From JAMHWF01 sp035911095 (lineage in GTDB: Bacteria > Pseudomonadota > Gammaproteobacteria > Burkholderiales > Burkholderiaceae_C), in NCBI GenBank assembly GCA_035911095.1, contig JAMHWF010000114.1, forward strand, positions 16,727 through 80,726: 64,000 nucleotides of DNA. Reading direction: 5' to 3'. The notes beneath the pieces are model-generated. The model searched no databases and was not told where the DNA came from. It saw only the letters and a program-made list of their open reading frames with translations. The position numbers were made by a program, and so were the translations under genes. Positions 1-7,487 of the stretch are shown here, piece by piece. Numbering within the stretch: position 1 is the first letter of the stretch; every line of letters starts with the position of its first letter.

Positions 1-102
1 CGCTGGTACGCCCAGCTGTTCCACGGCTACGGCGAGACGCTGACCGACTACAACTTCCGCCAGACCAGCCTCGGGCTGGGGGTCAGCTTCCTGCAGTTCT
101 GA
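1..102 (+). CDS. pldA: Outer membrane phospholipase A, C-terminal end (partial)
   Basis: Only the last 33 codons are inside the window, ending in TGA. The peptide contains HGYGETLTDYNFRQ followed by alternating hydrophobic residues and a terminal phenylalanine (SFLQF). This closely resembles the last two beta strands of Gram-negative OmpLA/PldA, including the GYGE-L-DYN signature and the C-terminal aromatic residue read by the BAM machinery. PldA is a calcium-dependent dimeric enzyme that removes mislocalised phospholipids from the outer leaflet. The catalytic Ser/His region lies before base 1, so activity cannot be judged here. Confidence 0.8.
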   Translation, partial: RWYAQLFHGYGETLTDYNFRQTSLGLGVSFLQF

Positions 103-180
103 CGGCATCCGGCCGGATCGCGCGGCGGGACGCAGGGGCGCCCGCCGGCGCGTCACGCCGCCCCGGTATCCTCCGCCCCC

Positions 181-2043
181 ATGTACGCCAAGTTCTTCGG
201 CCTGGCCCAGGAACCCTTCTCGATCGCGCCGGACCCGCGCTACCTCTTCATGAGCGAGCGCCACCGCGAGGCGCTGGCGCACCTGCTGTACGGCGTGAAG
301 GGCGGCGGCGGCTTCGTGCTGCTGACCGGCGAGGTCGGGGCCGGCAAGACGACGGTGTGCCGCTGCTTCCTCGAGCAGATCCCCAAGCGCTGCAACGTCG
401 CCTACGTCTTCAACCCGAAGCTCACGGTGGCCGAGCTGCTGCGCTCGGTGTGCGACGAGTTCCACATCCCGCTCGACGACCTGCCGGCGTCGGTCGCGAC
501 GGTCAAGGACTACACCGACCGCCTGAACGAGTTCCTGCTGCGCACCCACGCGGTCGGGCAGATCAACGTGCTGATCATCGACGAGGCGCAGGCGCTGTCG
601 GCCGACGTGCTCGAGCAGCTGCGCCTGCTGACCAACCTCGAGACCAACGAGCGCAAGCTGCTGCAGATCGTGCTGATCGGCCAGCCCGAGCTGCGCAAGC
701 TGCTGGCGCGGCCCGACCTGGAGCAGGTCTCGCAGCGCGTGATCGCGCGCTACCACCTGAAGGCGCTGAGCGAGTCCGAGACCGACCAGTACGTGCGGCA
801 CCGGCTGGGCGTGGCCGGCATGACGCGGCCGGTGCCGTTCGAGCGCGACGCGCTGCGGCGCATCCACCAGCTCTCGCGCGGCATCCCGCGGCGCATCAAC
901 CTGCTGTGCGACCGGGCGCTGCTAGGCGCCTATTCGGCGGGGCAGGACCGCATCGGGCGCGAGGTGATCGACAAGGCCGCCGACGAGGTCTTCGAGCGCG
1001 GCCTCGCCGAGCCGCGGCCCGAAAGGCGCCGCGGCCCGGGGCGCAACACCTGGCTCGCGATCGGCGCCGGCGGCGGCGTGCTGGCCGGCGCGCTGATCGC
1101 GACCCTCGTCGTGCAGGCGATGCAGGGCGCAGACGCACCCGGCGCCGGCGCCACGGCGGCGCTGGCCTCGGCATCGGCCGCCGCGCCGCAGCCGGCAGGC
1201 GGCGCCTCGGGCACGGACCCCACCGGTGCCGGCCCCGGGGCCACACCCGCGACGACCACCGCCGATGGCGCCCCCGCCGCGGCGGCGGACACCACCGGGA
1301 CCCGCCCCGCCGACGATGGCGCCCCTGCCGCCGGCCGTCCGCCCGACGGCGCGCCCGCCACCCGGCCCGCGGCCAGCGCCGTCGACGCGGCAGGCGCGAC
1401 ACCGGAGGCGGCGGCACCACTGCGCGGCCTGCCGACCGCGCTGCTCGACGAGGCCCAGGCGTGGCGCCAGCTCGCGACCGCCTGGCGGCTCGACGGTCTC
1501 GAGGCCGGCGACCCCTGCGCCGCGGCCGAGCGCCGGCAGCTGCTGTGCTTCCGCGGCGAGGGCCTGAGCGACCTGCGCCTGCTGCGCCGGCTCGACCGTC
1601 CGGCCTGGCTGACGCTCTCGGACGGGCGCGGCGGTGCGGGCCAGGTGGTGCTGACGGCGCTCGCCCCCGACGGCGCGACGCTGCGCGCCGGCGACGCGCT
1701 GCACCGGGTGCCGCTGGACGTGCTGCAGTCGCGCTGGCGCGGCGACTTCGCGACGCTCTGGCACGCACCACCGGGCGTGCGCGCCGACGTCGTCGACGCC
1801 GCCTCGGGTGGCGAGTCGGCGCGCTGGGTCGCCGCCCGGCTCGACCGTCTGCCCGGCGGGGCCGCCACGGCAGGCCGGCCGCTGCGCGAACGGGTGCGGG
1901 CCTTCCAGCGCGCGGAGGGCCTGGTGGCCGACGGCCTGGCCGGGCCGATCACGCTGATGCAGCTCAACCGCGCCAGCGGCGTCGACGAGCCGCGCCTGGT
2001 CGTCGCCGCCGCGGGCGCGGCCCCGGCGCAGAAGGAGCGCTGA
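181..2043 (+). CDS. gspA: GspA/ExeA-type secretion ATPase with peptidoglycan-binding domain
   Basis: The 620-residue protein has an N-terminal AAA ATPase: Walker A GEVGAGKTT at residues 50-58 and Walker B LIIDEAQ at 131-137. A hydrophobic segment lies near residues 292-316. A long Ala/Pro/Gly linker leads to a periplasmic region ending in a peptidoglycan-binding motif (VRAFQRAEGLVADGLAG, near 570-590). This is the GspA/ExeA layout. In known systems GspA works with GspB to let the type II secretin pass the cell wall and assemble in the outer membrane. Its stop codon overlaps the gspB start by one base (TGATG), indicating translational coupling. The other type II secretion genes are not in the window. 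Confidence 0.92.
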   Translation: MYAKFFGLAQEPFSIAPDPRYLFMSERHREALAHLLYGVKGGGGFVLLTGEVGAGKTTVCRCFLEQIPKRCNVAYVFNPKLTVAELLRSVCDEFHIPLDDLPASVATVKDYTDRLNEFLLRTHAVGQINVLIIDEAQALSADVLEQLRLLTNLETNERKLLQIVLIGQPELRKLLARPDLEQVSQRVIARYHLKALSESETDQYVRHRLGVAGMTRPVPFERDALRRIHQLSRGIPRRINLLCDRALLGAYSAGQDRIGREVIDKAADEVFERGLAEPRPERRRGPGRNTWLAIGAGGGVLAGALIATLVVQAMQGADAPGAGATAALASASAAAPQPAGGASGTDPTGAGPGATPATTTADGAPAAAADTTGTRPADDGAPAAGRPPDGAPATRPAASAVDAAGATPEAAAPLRGLPTALLDEAQAWRQLATAWRLDGLEAGDPCAAAERRQLLCFRGEGLSDLRLLRRLDRPAWLTLSDGRGGAGQVVLTALAPDGATLRAGDALHRVPLDVLQSRWRGDFATLWHAPPGVRADVVDAASGGESARWVAARLDRLPGGAATAGRPLRERVRAFQRAEGLVADGLAGPITLMQLNRASGVDEPRLVVAAAGAAPAQKER

Positions 2044-2789
2044 TGTCCTACATCCTCGATGCGCTCAAGCGCGCCGACGCCGAGCGCGAACGTGAGCGCG
2101 GCGCGGTGCCCGACCTCTACGCGCAGGCCGCGCCCTCGCTCGCCGGCGCGCCGCCGGCGCGGCGCCGGCCGGCACGGGCGGGCTGGATGCTCGTCGGCAG
2201 CCTGATCGGCCTGGTGCTGGCGGCCGCGGGCTGGTGGATGTCCGTGGTCAGCAGCGACGACACGACCCCGCCGCCGGTCCCGCGCGCGGGCCTCGGCGCG
2301 CCCGCCGGGCCGGGGCCCGCGGCGACGCCCGCCGGCAGCGACGCACCACCGCCAGCGGACGCCGCTGCGCCAGCGCCACGCCAGGACGCCACCGCGCAGG
2401 CGGACCCCGACGAGCCGCCGATCGCGGTGCGCCAAGTGCGCCCGCGCCCGCCGCAGCCGACCCCGACCCCGACGCCGACCACTGCCGATGCAGCCGCCAC
2501 CCGCTCGCCCCCTGCGGACGCGACGCCCACCGGTGCCGCCGCCGCGGCCGACCCGGCGCGCCGCGTGTACCAGCTGCACGAGCTGCCGGCGGCGGTCCGC
2601 GGCGAGCTGCCGCAGCTCAGCTTCGGCGGCGCCATGCATTCGGAAGAGGCCCGCAGCCGGATGCTGATCGTCAACGGCCAGCTGCTGCGCGAAGGCGACC
2701 CGGCCGGCCCCAACCTGCGCCTCGCCGAGATCCGCCTGCGCTCCGCGGTGTTCGACTTCAAGAGCTACCGCGTCGAGATCGCGTACTGA
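2043..2789 (+). CDS. gspB: Type II secretion assembly protein GspB
   Basis: The 248-residue protein begins MSYILDALKRADAERERERG, the hallmark N terminus of GspB. A single membrane segment follows near residues 46-67 (GWMLVGSLIGLVLAAAGWWM), then a Pro/Ala/Thr-rich periplasmic stretch. The C-terminal domain (about residues 175-248) contains YQLHELPAAVRGELPQLSFG and ends in YRVEIAY, as in the T2SSB family. GspB is the inner-membrane partner of GspA in secretin assembly. The start is fixed by the one-base overlap with the gspA stop. The linker is unusually proline-rich, which is common in GC-rich relatives. Confidence 0.92.
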   Translation: MSYILDALKRADAERERERGAVPDLYAQAAPSLAGAPPARRRPARAGWMLVGSLIGLVLAAAGWWMSVVSSDDTTPPPVPRAGLGAPAGPGPAATPAGSDAPPPADAAAPAPRQDATAQADPDEPPIAVRQVRPRPPQPTPTPTPTTADAAATRSPPADATPTGAAAAADPARRVYQLHELPAAVRGELPQLSFGGAMHSEEARSRMLIVNGQLLREGDPAGPNLRLAEIRLRSAVFDFKSYRVEIAY

Positions 2790-2863
2790 GCGCGACCCGA
2801 CGACGCCCTCCCTTGCGCCGCCGGCGCTTCCGCCCCGCCCCACCGCTGCCCCGAAGGTCTTCC

Positions 2864-3358
2864 ATGCGTCTCGTGCCCCCGGCTTCCTGCTTCCGCCTCG
2901 CGGGCCTCGCCGCCGCGTTCGTGCTCGTCGCCTGCGGCGCGGCGGCGGAGCCGATCGGCGAGGTCGACACCGTCTTCAAGTTCATCGGGCCGGACCACAA
3001 GATCGTCGTCGACGCCTACGACGACCCGAAGGTCGAGGGCGTGACCTGCTACGTCTCGCGCGCGAAGACCGGCGGGTTGAAGGGCGCCTTCGGCCTCGCC
3101 GAGGACAAGGCCGAGGCCTCGATCGCCTGCCGCCAGGTCGGGCCGATCCGTTTCCCGTCGCCGGTCGAGGCGCAGGAGGAGATGTTCTCCGAGCGCATCT
3201 CGCTGGTCTTCAAGCGGCTGCGCGTGGTGCGCATGGTCGACCCCAAGCGCAACGTGCTGGTCTACCTGACCTACTCGGACCGGGTGATCGAAGGCTCGCC
3301 GCAGAACAGCCTGACCGTGGTGCCGGTCGACCGGCAGACCGCGATCCCGGTCAAGTAG
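2864..3358 (+). CDS. creA: CreA family periplasmic protein
   Basis: The 164-residue protein has an N-terminal signal segment ending in LVACGAAAEP, then the strongly conserved CreA core: GEVDTVFKFIGPDHKIVVDA, CYVSRAKTGG, a central FKRLRVVRM and YSDRVIEGSPQNS. This matches the E. coli CreA family (DUF1131-like periplasmic protein) over nearly its whole length. The molecular function of CreA is not established. The LVAC motif could be a lipobox, although E. coli CreA is usually treated as a plain exported protein. It follows gspB by 74 bases on the same strand and may be read through from gspAB, but no shared function is evident. Confidence 0.88.
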   Translation: MRLVPPASCFRLAGLAAAFVLVACGAAAEPIGEVDTVFKFIGPDHKIVVDAYDDPKVEGVTCYVSRAKTGGLKGAFGLAEDKAEASIACRQVGPIRFPSPVEAQEEMFSERISLVFKRLRVVRMVDPKRNVLVYLTYSDRVIEGSPQNSLTVVPVDRQTAIPVK

Positions 3359-3371
3359 CGGTCAGTAGCGC

Positions 3372-3899
3372 TCAGGTCTGCGCGCGTTCGCGCCGGCGCG
3401 GCGCGGCACCGCCCTGCTTTGCCGGCGCCGCGGCCTTCTCGGGCGCCGCCTGCCCGGCCTGGTCGAGCCGCTGCTGCAGCGCGTGCCGCAGCTCGCGCCG
3501 CCCCCCCGCACCGGCGCTGCGATAGACCGCCAGCGCGAGGTCGAGGAAGGCCTTCTCGGCCGGTGTCGGCGTGAGCAACTCGCGCGCCTCGTCGAGCCAG
3601 CCGGCGGGCTTGCCGGCGTGGTTCTCGATCTGCCGCGCCAGGCGGTCGCCGATCGGCCGCGACGACTTGATCTGGCTCCACATGCTGGGCGAGATCTGGA
3701 GCTGTTCTGCGTAGCGCTGCTCGAGCCCCTTGGGCGGCACGCCGCGCGCCAGCGCGTCTTCCGCATAGGCCTGGAACAGCGCCAGCACGTTGCGCCGCCG
3801 CGCGACGGTGGCGTCGCTCGCGCCAGGCGCAGTGGGCGCAGGTCCGACGTCGTCTTCGGCTTCGATGTGGCGGGGCTTGAACATGGGGGTGGAAAACAT
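3372..3899 (-). CDS. HTH-type DNA-binding protein (Cro/CI-like fold), function unknown
   Basis: The 175-residue protein has a central region QRYAEQLQISPSMWSQIKSS (about residues 61-80) followed by RPIGDRLARQIE. This looks like the helix-turn-helix of small Cro/CI-like regulators, with 'SPSMWSQIKS' as the recognition helix. The C terminus is Ala/Lys/Arg-rich and probably disordered. It is convergent with creA, with 13 bases between stops. The start ATG faces a divergent promoter carrying a perfect GTAAA-N5-TTTAC palindrome, so autoregulation is likely. No sensor domain is visible. The fold assignment comes from motif appearance only. Confidence 0.7.
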   Translation of the reverse strand: MFSTPMFKPRHIEAEDDVGPAPTAPGASDATVARRRNVLALFQAYAEDALARGVPPKGLEQRYAEQLQISPSMWSQIKSSRPIGDRLARQIENHAGKPAGWLDEARELLTPTPAEKAFLDLALAVYRSAGAGGRRELRHALQQRLDQAGQAAPEKAAAPAKQGGAAPRRRERAQT

Positions 3900-3911
3900 T
3901 CTCGCCGTCTC

Positions 3912-3940
3912 TTGACGCTCGCGTAAAGACTATTTACTGT
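3912..3940 (+). promoter_or_regulatory. Predicted sigma-70 promoter for the small ORF at 3984
   Basis: TTGACG at 3912-3917 is followed by a 17-base spacer and TACTGT at 3935-3940, a good -35/-10 arrangement. The segment is markedly AT-rich for this genome. It lies 13 bases upstream of the HTH gene start on the opposite strand and about 44 bases upstream of a small ORF with a strong Shine-Dalgarno. Confidence 0.55.
3923..3937. promoter_or_regulatory. Palindromic operator candidate GTAAA-N5-TTTAC
   Basis: A perfect inverted repeat, GTAAA (3923-3927), GACTA spacer, TTTAC (3933-3937), sits inside the spacer and -10 of the predicted promoter. Five-base AT-rich arms centred 10 bases apart fit a dimeric HTH protein reading one helical turn. 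The adjacent divergent HTH gene is the obvious candidate binder. This is inference from position and symmetry. Confidence 0.5.
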
Positions 3941-3983
3941 GGCGCCTCTTCGCTTTCCTTCAACCCACCCGAGAGGAGCCGAC

Positions 3984-4088
3984 ATGACCAAGATGCACAG
4001 CGCGTCGCACCGGCGCCTCCGTGAGACGCGGCAATGCCCACTGCCGCTCGTCTTCGGGTTCGGGTTCAGGAACGGCGGGGGCTGCTAG
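3984..4088 (+). CDS. Possible 34-residue peptide of unknown function
   Basis: The ORF starts ATG ACC AAG ATG and ends TAG. GAGAGGAG at 3971-3978 gives a strong Shine-Dalgarno five bases before the ATG, and a promoter-like element lies upstream. The peptide starts MTKMHSASHRRLRETRQ, is basic, and ends in a Gly/Cys-rich tail (FGFGFRNGGGC). It has no membrane segment or recognisable domain. Good initiation signals make it more credible than most ORFs this short, but codon use alone cannot prove it is translated. It could also be the leader of a longer non-coding transcript running into the inverted-repeat region. Confidence 0.4.
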   Translation: MTKMHSASHRRLRETRQCPLPLVFGFGFRNGGGC

Positions 4089-4275
4089 GCCCCGGCCCGT
4101 TCCGCGCCCTCGCCCGAGGGTCGTTCCACCACCACGTCGTCCCCAGGCCCGTCCGGGCCTGAGTCCGCCGCGCGCACCCGCGTCGCGGCCGGCTCGTCGG
4201 CTTCGCGCGCAGCCGCCGCTGGCGGATCCGCATCGAGGCGCCGGACACCGAGGGTCGCCGCCCACCGTTCGCCAC

Positions 4276-4431
4276 CGCTTTCCCTGCGGGTGTGTCCCTG
4301 CACACCACGTCGCCGAACCACCGGGTGTGGGCGGCGTGGCGTGTGCGCCGACCAGCTTCGAGCCGGTCCCGTGCAGCGGGACACCTCGTCCGGCCCGACG
4401 CCCGCCCAGGGACACAGCCGCAGGGAAAGCG
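4276..4431. repeat. 25-base imperfect inverted repeat flanking about 106 bases
   Basis: The left arm at 4276-4300 (CGCTTTCCCTGCGG...) and the right arm at 4407-4431 (...CCGCAGGGAAAGCG) are reverse complements with a single mismatch. The 106-base interior shows no further pairing and no convincing gene. The unit lies in the gene-poor stretch between the small ORF at 3984 and the small membrane gene at 4482. It could be a MITE-like or REP-like intergenic element. No transposase is nearby and no target-site duplication was recognised. Confidence 0.6.
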
Positions 4432-4481
4432 CCCCCAGGCCTCGAGGCCCGCCCTCGAGGTTCGACCTCGATGGAGTTCAC

Positions 4482-4706
4482 ATGAAGCACTACCGTGACA
4501 CCACGCCCGCGATGCGGGCCATCGCCGCCGTCCTGGCGGTGCTCGCCAACGTCGTCGTCCTCGGCGGCGTGATCGAGCTGTTCGTTGAGCTGCCCGCGGA
4601 CCCGCGGGTCGCGCGCGCCCCACCCGCCGCGTCGGCCACCGCCCCCGCCGCCGCGCCGGGGGCCGGGCCGCAAGCGCAGGCGCGGCCGCTGGCGGCCGGC
4701 GCCTGA
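4482..4706 (+). CDS. Small single-pass membrane protein, function unknown
   Basis: The 74-residue protein starts MKHYRDTTPAMRAIAAVLAV. One hydrophobic segment (about residues 12-35, AIAAVLAVLANVVVLGGVIEL) is followed by an acidic turn and an Ala/Pro-rich tail. GGAG at 4473-4476 lies five bases upstream of the ATG. It begins about 50 bases after the inverted repeat. No family was recognised. The tail composition suggests a membrane-anchored peptide with a disordered periplasmic or cytoplasmic end. It may share the regulatory island with the HTH gene. Confidence 0.55.
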   Translation: MKHYRDTTPAMRAIAAVLAVLANVVVLGGVIELFVELPADPRVARAPPAASATAPAAAPGAGPQAQARPLAAGA

Positions 4707-4733
4707 ACCACGGCCGGGCCCTGCCCGGCGGGT

Positions 4734-5741
4734 TCAGCGCGGCTGCGGCGCGAGCTTCGCGTGCTGCGCGGCGAGCGTCGCCGCGAGCAGGCTCGTCGCG
4801 GCGTGGATCGCGTCGATCACCGGCGTTGCGACGCCGGTGATGCGGCCGAGCTCGGCCACCGAGCCGACCAGCGCCGCCAGCTCGAGCTCGCGCCCGGCCT
4901 CGACGTCCTGCAGCATCGAGGTCTTGTGCGCGCCGACCGCCTCGGCCCCGGCGAGGCGCTGCTCGAGCGAGATCTTGAAGCGCACGCCCAGCGCCTCGGC
5001 CACCGCCTGCCCCTCGGCCATCATCGACGCCGCCAGCGCGCGCGTCGCCGGGTAGCGGCAGATGTCTTCGAGCGTCGCGTGCGTCAGCGCGCTGATCGGG
5101 TTGAAGCTGAGGTTGCCCCAGAGCTTGATCCAGATCTCCGAGCGGATGTCGCGCGCCACCGGCGCCTTGAAGCCGGCGCGCATCAGCACCTGCGACAGCG
5201 CCTCCACGCGCGGACTGCGCGAGCCGTCGGGCTCGCCGAGCGTGAAGCGGTTGCCCTCGATCACGCGCACCAAGCCGGGCTCGACCAGCTCGGCGGCCGG
5301 GTAGACGACGCTGCCGATCATGCGCTCGGCCTCGATCTGCGCGGCGATCTCGCCGCCGGGGTCGACGCTCTCGAGGCCGCGCCCCTCGTGCGGGCCGGCC
5401 AGCTTGTGGAAGTACCACCAGGGGATGCCGTTGATCATCGTGACGACCGCGGTCTCGGGCCCGAAGAGGCCGCGCAGCGCCGGCAGCAGCTCGCGCACCT
5501 GGTGCGCCTTGACGGTGAGCAGCACCGCGTCCTGCGGGCCGGCTTCGGCCGGGTGTTCGACCGCGGCGACGTTCGCCGCGTGCTGCTCGCTGCCGTCCTC
5601 GAGCCGGAGGCGGAAGCCGCGTTCGCGGATCGCCGCCAGGTTGCGGTTGCGCGCGATGAAGGTCACGTCCTCGCCCGCGAGCGCCAGCCTGGCGCCGAGG
5701 TAGCCGCCGATCGCACCGGCGCCGACGATCGCGAGCTTCAT
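4734..5741 (-). CDS. 2-dehydropantoate 2-reductase (ketopantoate reductase) family
   Basis: The 335-residue protein begins MKLAIVGAGAIGGYLGARLA, the NADPH-binding GxGxxG of the PanE/ApbA family. It has LTVKAHQV, the conserved INGIPWWYFHKL and KLWGNLSFNPISALT motifs and an all-helical C-terminal domain. Family members reduce 2-dehydropantoate to pantoate for CoA synthesis. Paralogues of this length (about 330 residues against about 300 for E. coli PanE) often act on other 2-oxo acids, so substrate is uncertain. It lies 34 bases after the acyl-CoA ligase gene on the same strand, suggesting co-transcription. Confidence 0.82.
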   Translation of the reverse strand: MKLAIVGAGAIGGYLGARLALAGEDVTFIARNRNLAAIRERGFRLRLEDGSEQHAANVAAVEHPAEAGPQDAVLLTVKAHQVRELLPALRGLFGPETAVVTMINGIPWWYFHKLAGPHEGRGLESVDPGGEIAAQIEAERMIGSVVYPAAELVEPGLVRVIEGNRFTLGEPDGSRSPRVEALSQVLMRAGFKAPVARDIRSEIWIKLWGNLSFNPISALTHATLEDICRYPATRALAASMMAEGQAVAEALGVRFKISLEQRLAGAEAVGAHKTSMLQDVEAGRELELAALVGSVAELGRITGVATPVIDAIHAATSLLAATLAAQHAKLAPQPR

Positions 5742-5775
5742 CGCCCGTCCTCCGCGCGCACCACGCCGGCCCGGC

Positions 5776-7308
5776 TCACGACGTCAACCCCAGGATCGCC
5801 GCCAGCCCGATACGGGTGAGCTTGCCGGTCGCGCCCTTGGGCAGCTCGTCGGCGAAGACGACGCGCTTGGGCACCTTGAAATCGGCCGCCCGCGCGGCGA
5901 CGAACTGCTGCAGCTCGCGCTCGCTCGCGGCCTGCCCTTCGCGCAGCACGACGCAGGCCGCGACCTCCTCGCCGAGCTTGGGGTGCGGCAGGCCGAAGCA
6001 CACCGCCTGCGCGACCGCCGGGTGGTCGAGCAGAATCTCGTCGATCTCGCGCGGGCTGATCTTCTCGCCGCCGCGGTTGATGATCTCCTTCAGCCGGCCG
6101 GTGATCGTCAGGTAGCCGCCGGCGTCGCGTACGCCCTGGTCGCCGGTGCGGAACCAGCCGTCGACATAGGCCTCGGCATTGGCCTTCGGGTTGTTCTCGT
6201 AGCCGGCCGTCACGCTCGGGCCGCGGATCACGATCTCGCCCACCTCGCCCGGGCCGAGCTTGCGACCGTCCTCGCCGAGGATCGCGATCTCGGGGCCGGC
6301 CGGCAGGCCGACCGTGCCGGGCTTGCGCAGCCCCGGCGGCAGCGGGTTGGCGGCCATCTGGTGCGCCGCCTCGGTCATGCCGTAGGTCTCGACCAGCGGC
6401 GCGCCGAAGGCCTCCTCGATCTCGCGGATCGTCTGCGGCGGCATCGAGCTCGACGAGGAGCGCACGAAGCGCAGCGGATGGCGCGCGATCACCTCGCGGC
6501 TCTTCGCCGCGCGGGTGACGATCGCCTGGTGCATCGTCGGCACCGCGGTGTACCAGGTGGGCTTCGCCTCCTCCATCCAGGCGAAAAACTTCAGCGCATT
6601 GAAGCCCGGCGTGCAGAACACCTTCGAGCCGGCCGCGAGCGGCGCCAGCACGCCGGCCATCAGGCCGTGGATGTGGAACAGCGGCATGATGTTCAGCCCG
6701 CAGTCGCCGGGGCCGAGCCAGAGCGAACGCGCGATCTGCCGTGCCGATGAGGCGAGGTTCTGCTGCGTGAGCGGCACGATCTTCGGCTTCGCGGTCGAGC
6801 CCGAGGTGTGCAGCACCATGGCGAGGTCCTCGGCCTCACCGGGGCCACCGTGCGCCGCGGGCGCGGCCGCGGGCGGCGTGCCGGGGCGCGGCTGCAGGTG
6901 GAACTGGCCGGCCGGCGCCTGCGGCTCGGTCACCAGCTCGAGCACGCGCAGCCCGAGCCGCCCGGCCGCCTCGACCGCTGGCGACGTGCTGCCCTGCTCG
7001 ACGATCAGCAGCTTCGCCTTCAGGTCGGAGAGGTAGTACGCGAACTCGTCGACGCGGTAGGCCGGGTTGAGCGGCGCGCTGGTGCAGCTGCTGGCACAGG
7101 CGACGAAGCAGGCGGCGGCCTCCGGGCCATTGGGCAGCACGAACGCGACGCGGTCGTTGCGGCCGGCGCCCTGCGCATTCAGGGTCGCCCGCGTGGCCTC
7201 GACGAGGGCCCGCAGCGCACCGAACGTGAGCGTTTCGCGTCCGGGTGCGCCCAGGGCCGGGGCGTTCGCGTCGCTGCCTTCGAGCAGGTCCTGGAGTCTG
7301 GAGGTCAT
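5776..7308 (-). CDS. AMP-forming acyl-CoA synthetase, oxalyl-CoA synthetase (AAE3)-like
   Basis: The 510-residue adenylate-forming ligase has the P-loop motif LHTSGSTAKPKIVPLTQQNL, the A5 motif VETYGMTEAAHQM, GWFRTGD, RLKEIINRGGEKISP and the C-terminal catalytic lysine region LPKGATGKL. The combination 'PLFHIHGLMAG', 'WYTAVPTMHQ' and 'AANPLPPG-RKPGTVG' is characteristic of the AAE3/Pcs60 clade, whose studied members activate oxalate to oxalyl-CoA. No oxalyl-CoA decarboxylase or formyl-CoA transferase is nearby, so oxalate is only a suggestion. I chose the ATG giving MTSRLQDLLEG because upstream residues are not family-like. Confidence 0.85.
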   Translation of the reverse strand: MTSRLQDLLEGSDANAPALGAPGRETLTFGALRALVEATRATLNAQGAGRNDRVAFVLPNGPEAAACFVACASSCTSAPLNPAYRVDEFAYYLSDLKAKLLIVEQGSTSPAVEAAGRLGLRVLELVTEPQAPAGQFHLQPRPGTPPAAAPAAHGGPGEAEDLAMVLHTSGSTAKPKIVPLTQQNLASSARQIARSLWLGPGDCGLNIMPLFHIHGLMAGVLAPLAAGSKVFCTPGFNALKFFAWMEEAKPTWYTAVPTMHQAIVTRAAKSREVIARHPLRFVRSSSSSMPPQTIREIEEAFGAPLVETYGMTEAAHQMAANPLPPGLRKPGTVGLPAGPEIAILGEDGRKLGPGEVGEIVIRGPSVTAGYENNPKANAEAYVDGWFRTGDQGVRDAGGYLTITGRLKEIINRGGEKISPREIDEILLDHPAVAQAVCFGLPHPKLGEEVAACVVLREGQAASERELQQFVAARAADFKVPKRVVFADELPKGATGKLTRIGLAAILGLTS

Positions 7309-7487
7309 CGGGGGTGCTCTCTTGTGATGCCGCGCCAGCCGCGCCCTGCGGCCTGGACGTCCCTTCGGGCCGGTCAACTTTAGCGCGAGTGGGGGCGCAC
7401 ACTCGAGCCTGGACGGCGCGTGCCCCGAGCGGGCGCGCACCTTGCGCTACGTGCCGAGCACGACCGCCCTTTTCCGGAGCCTTGTCC

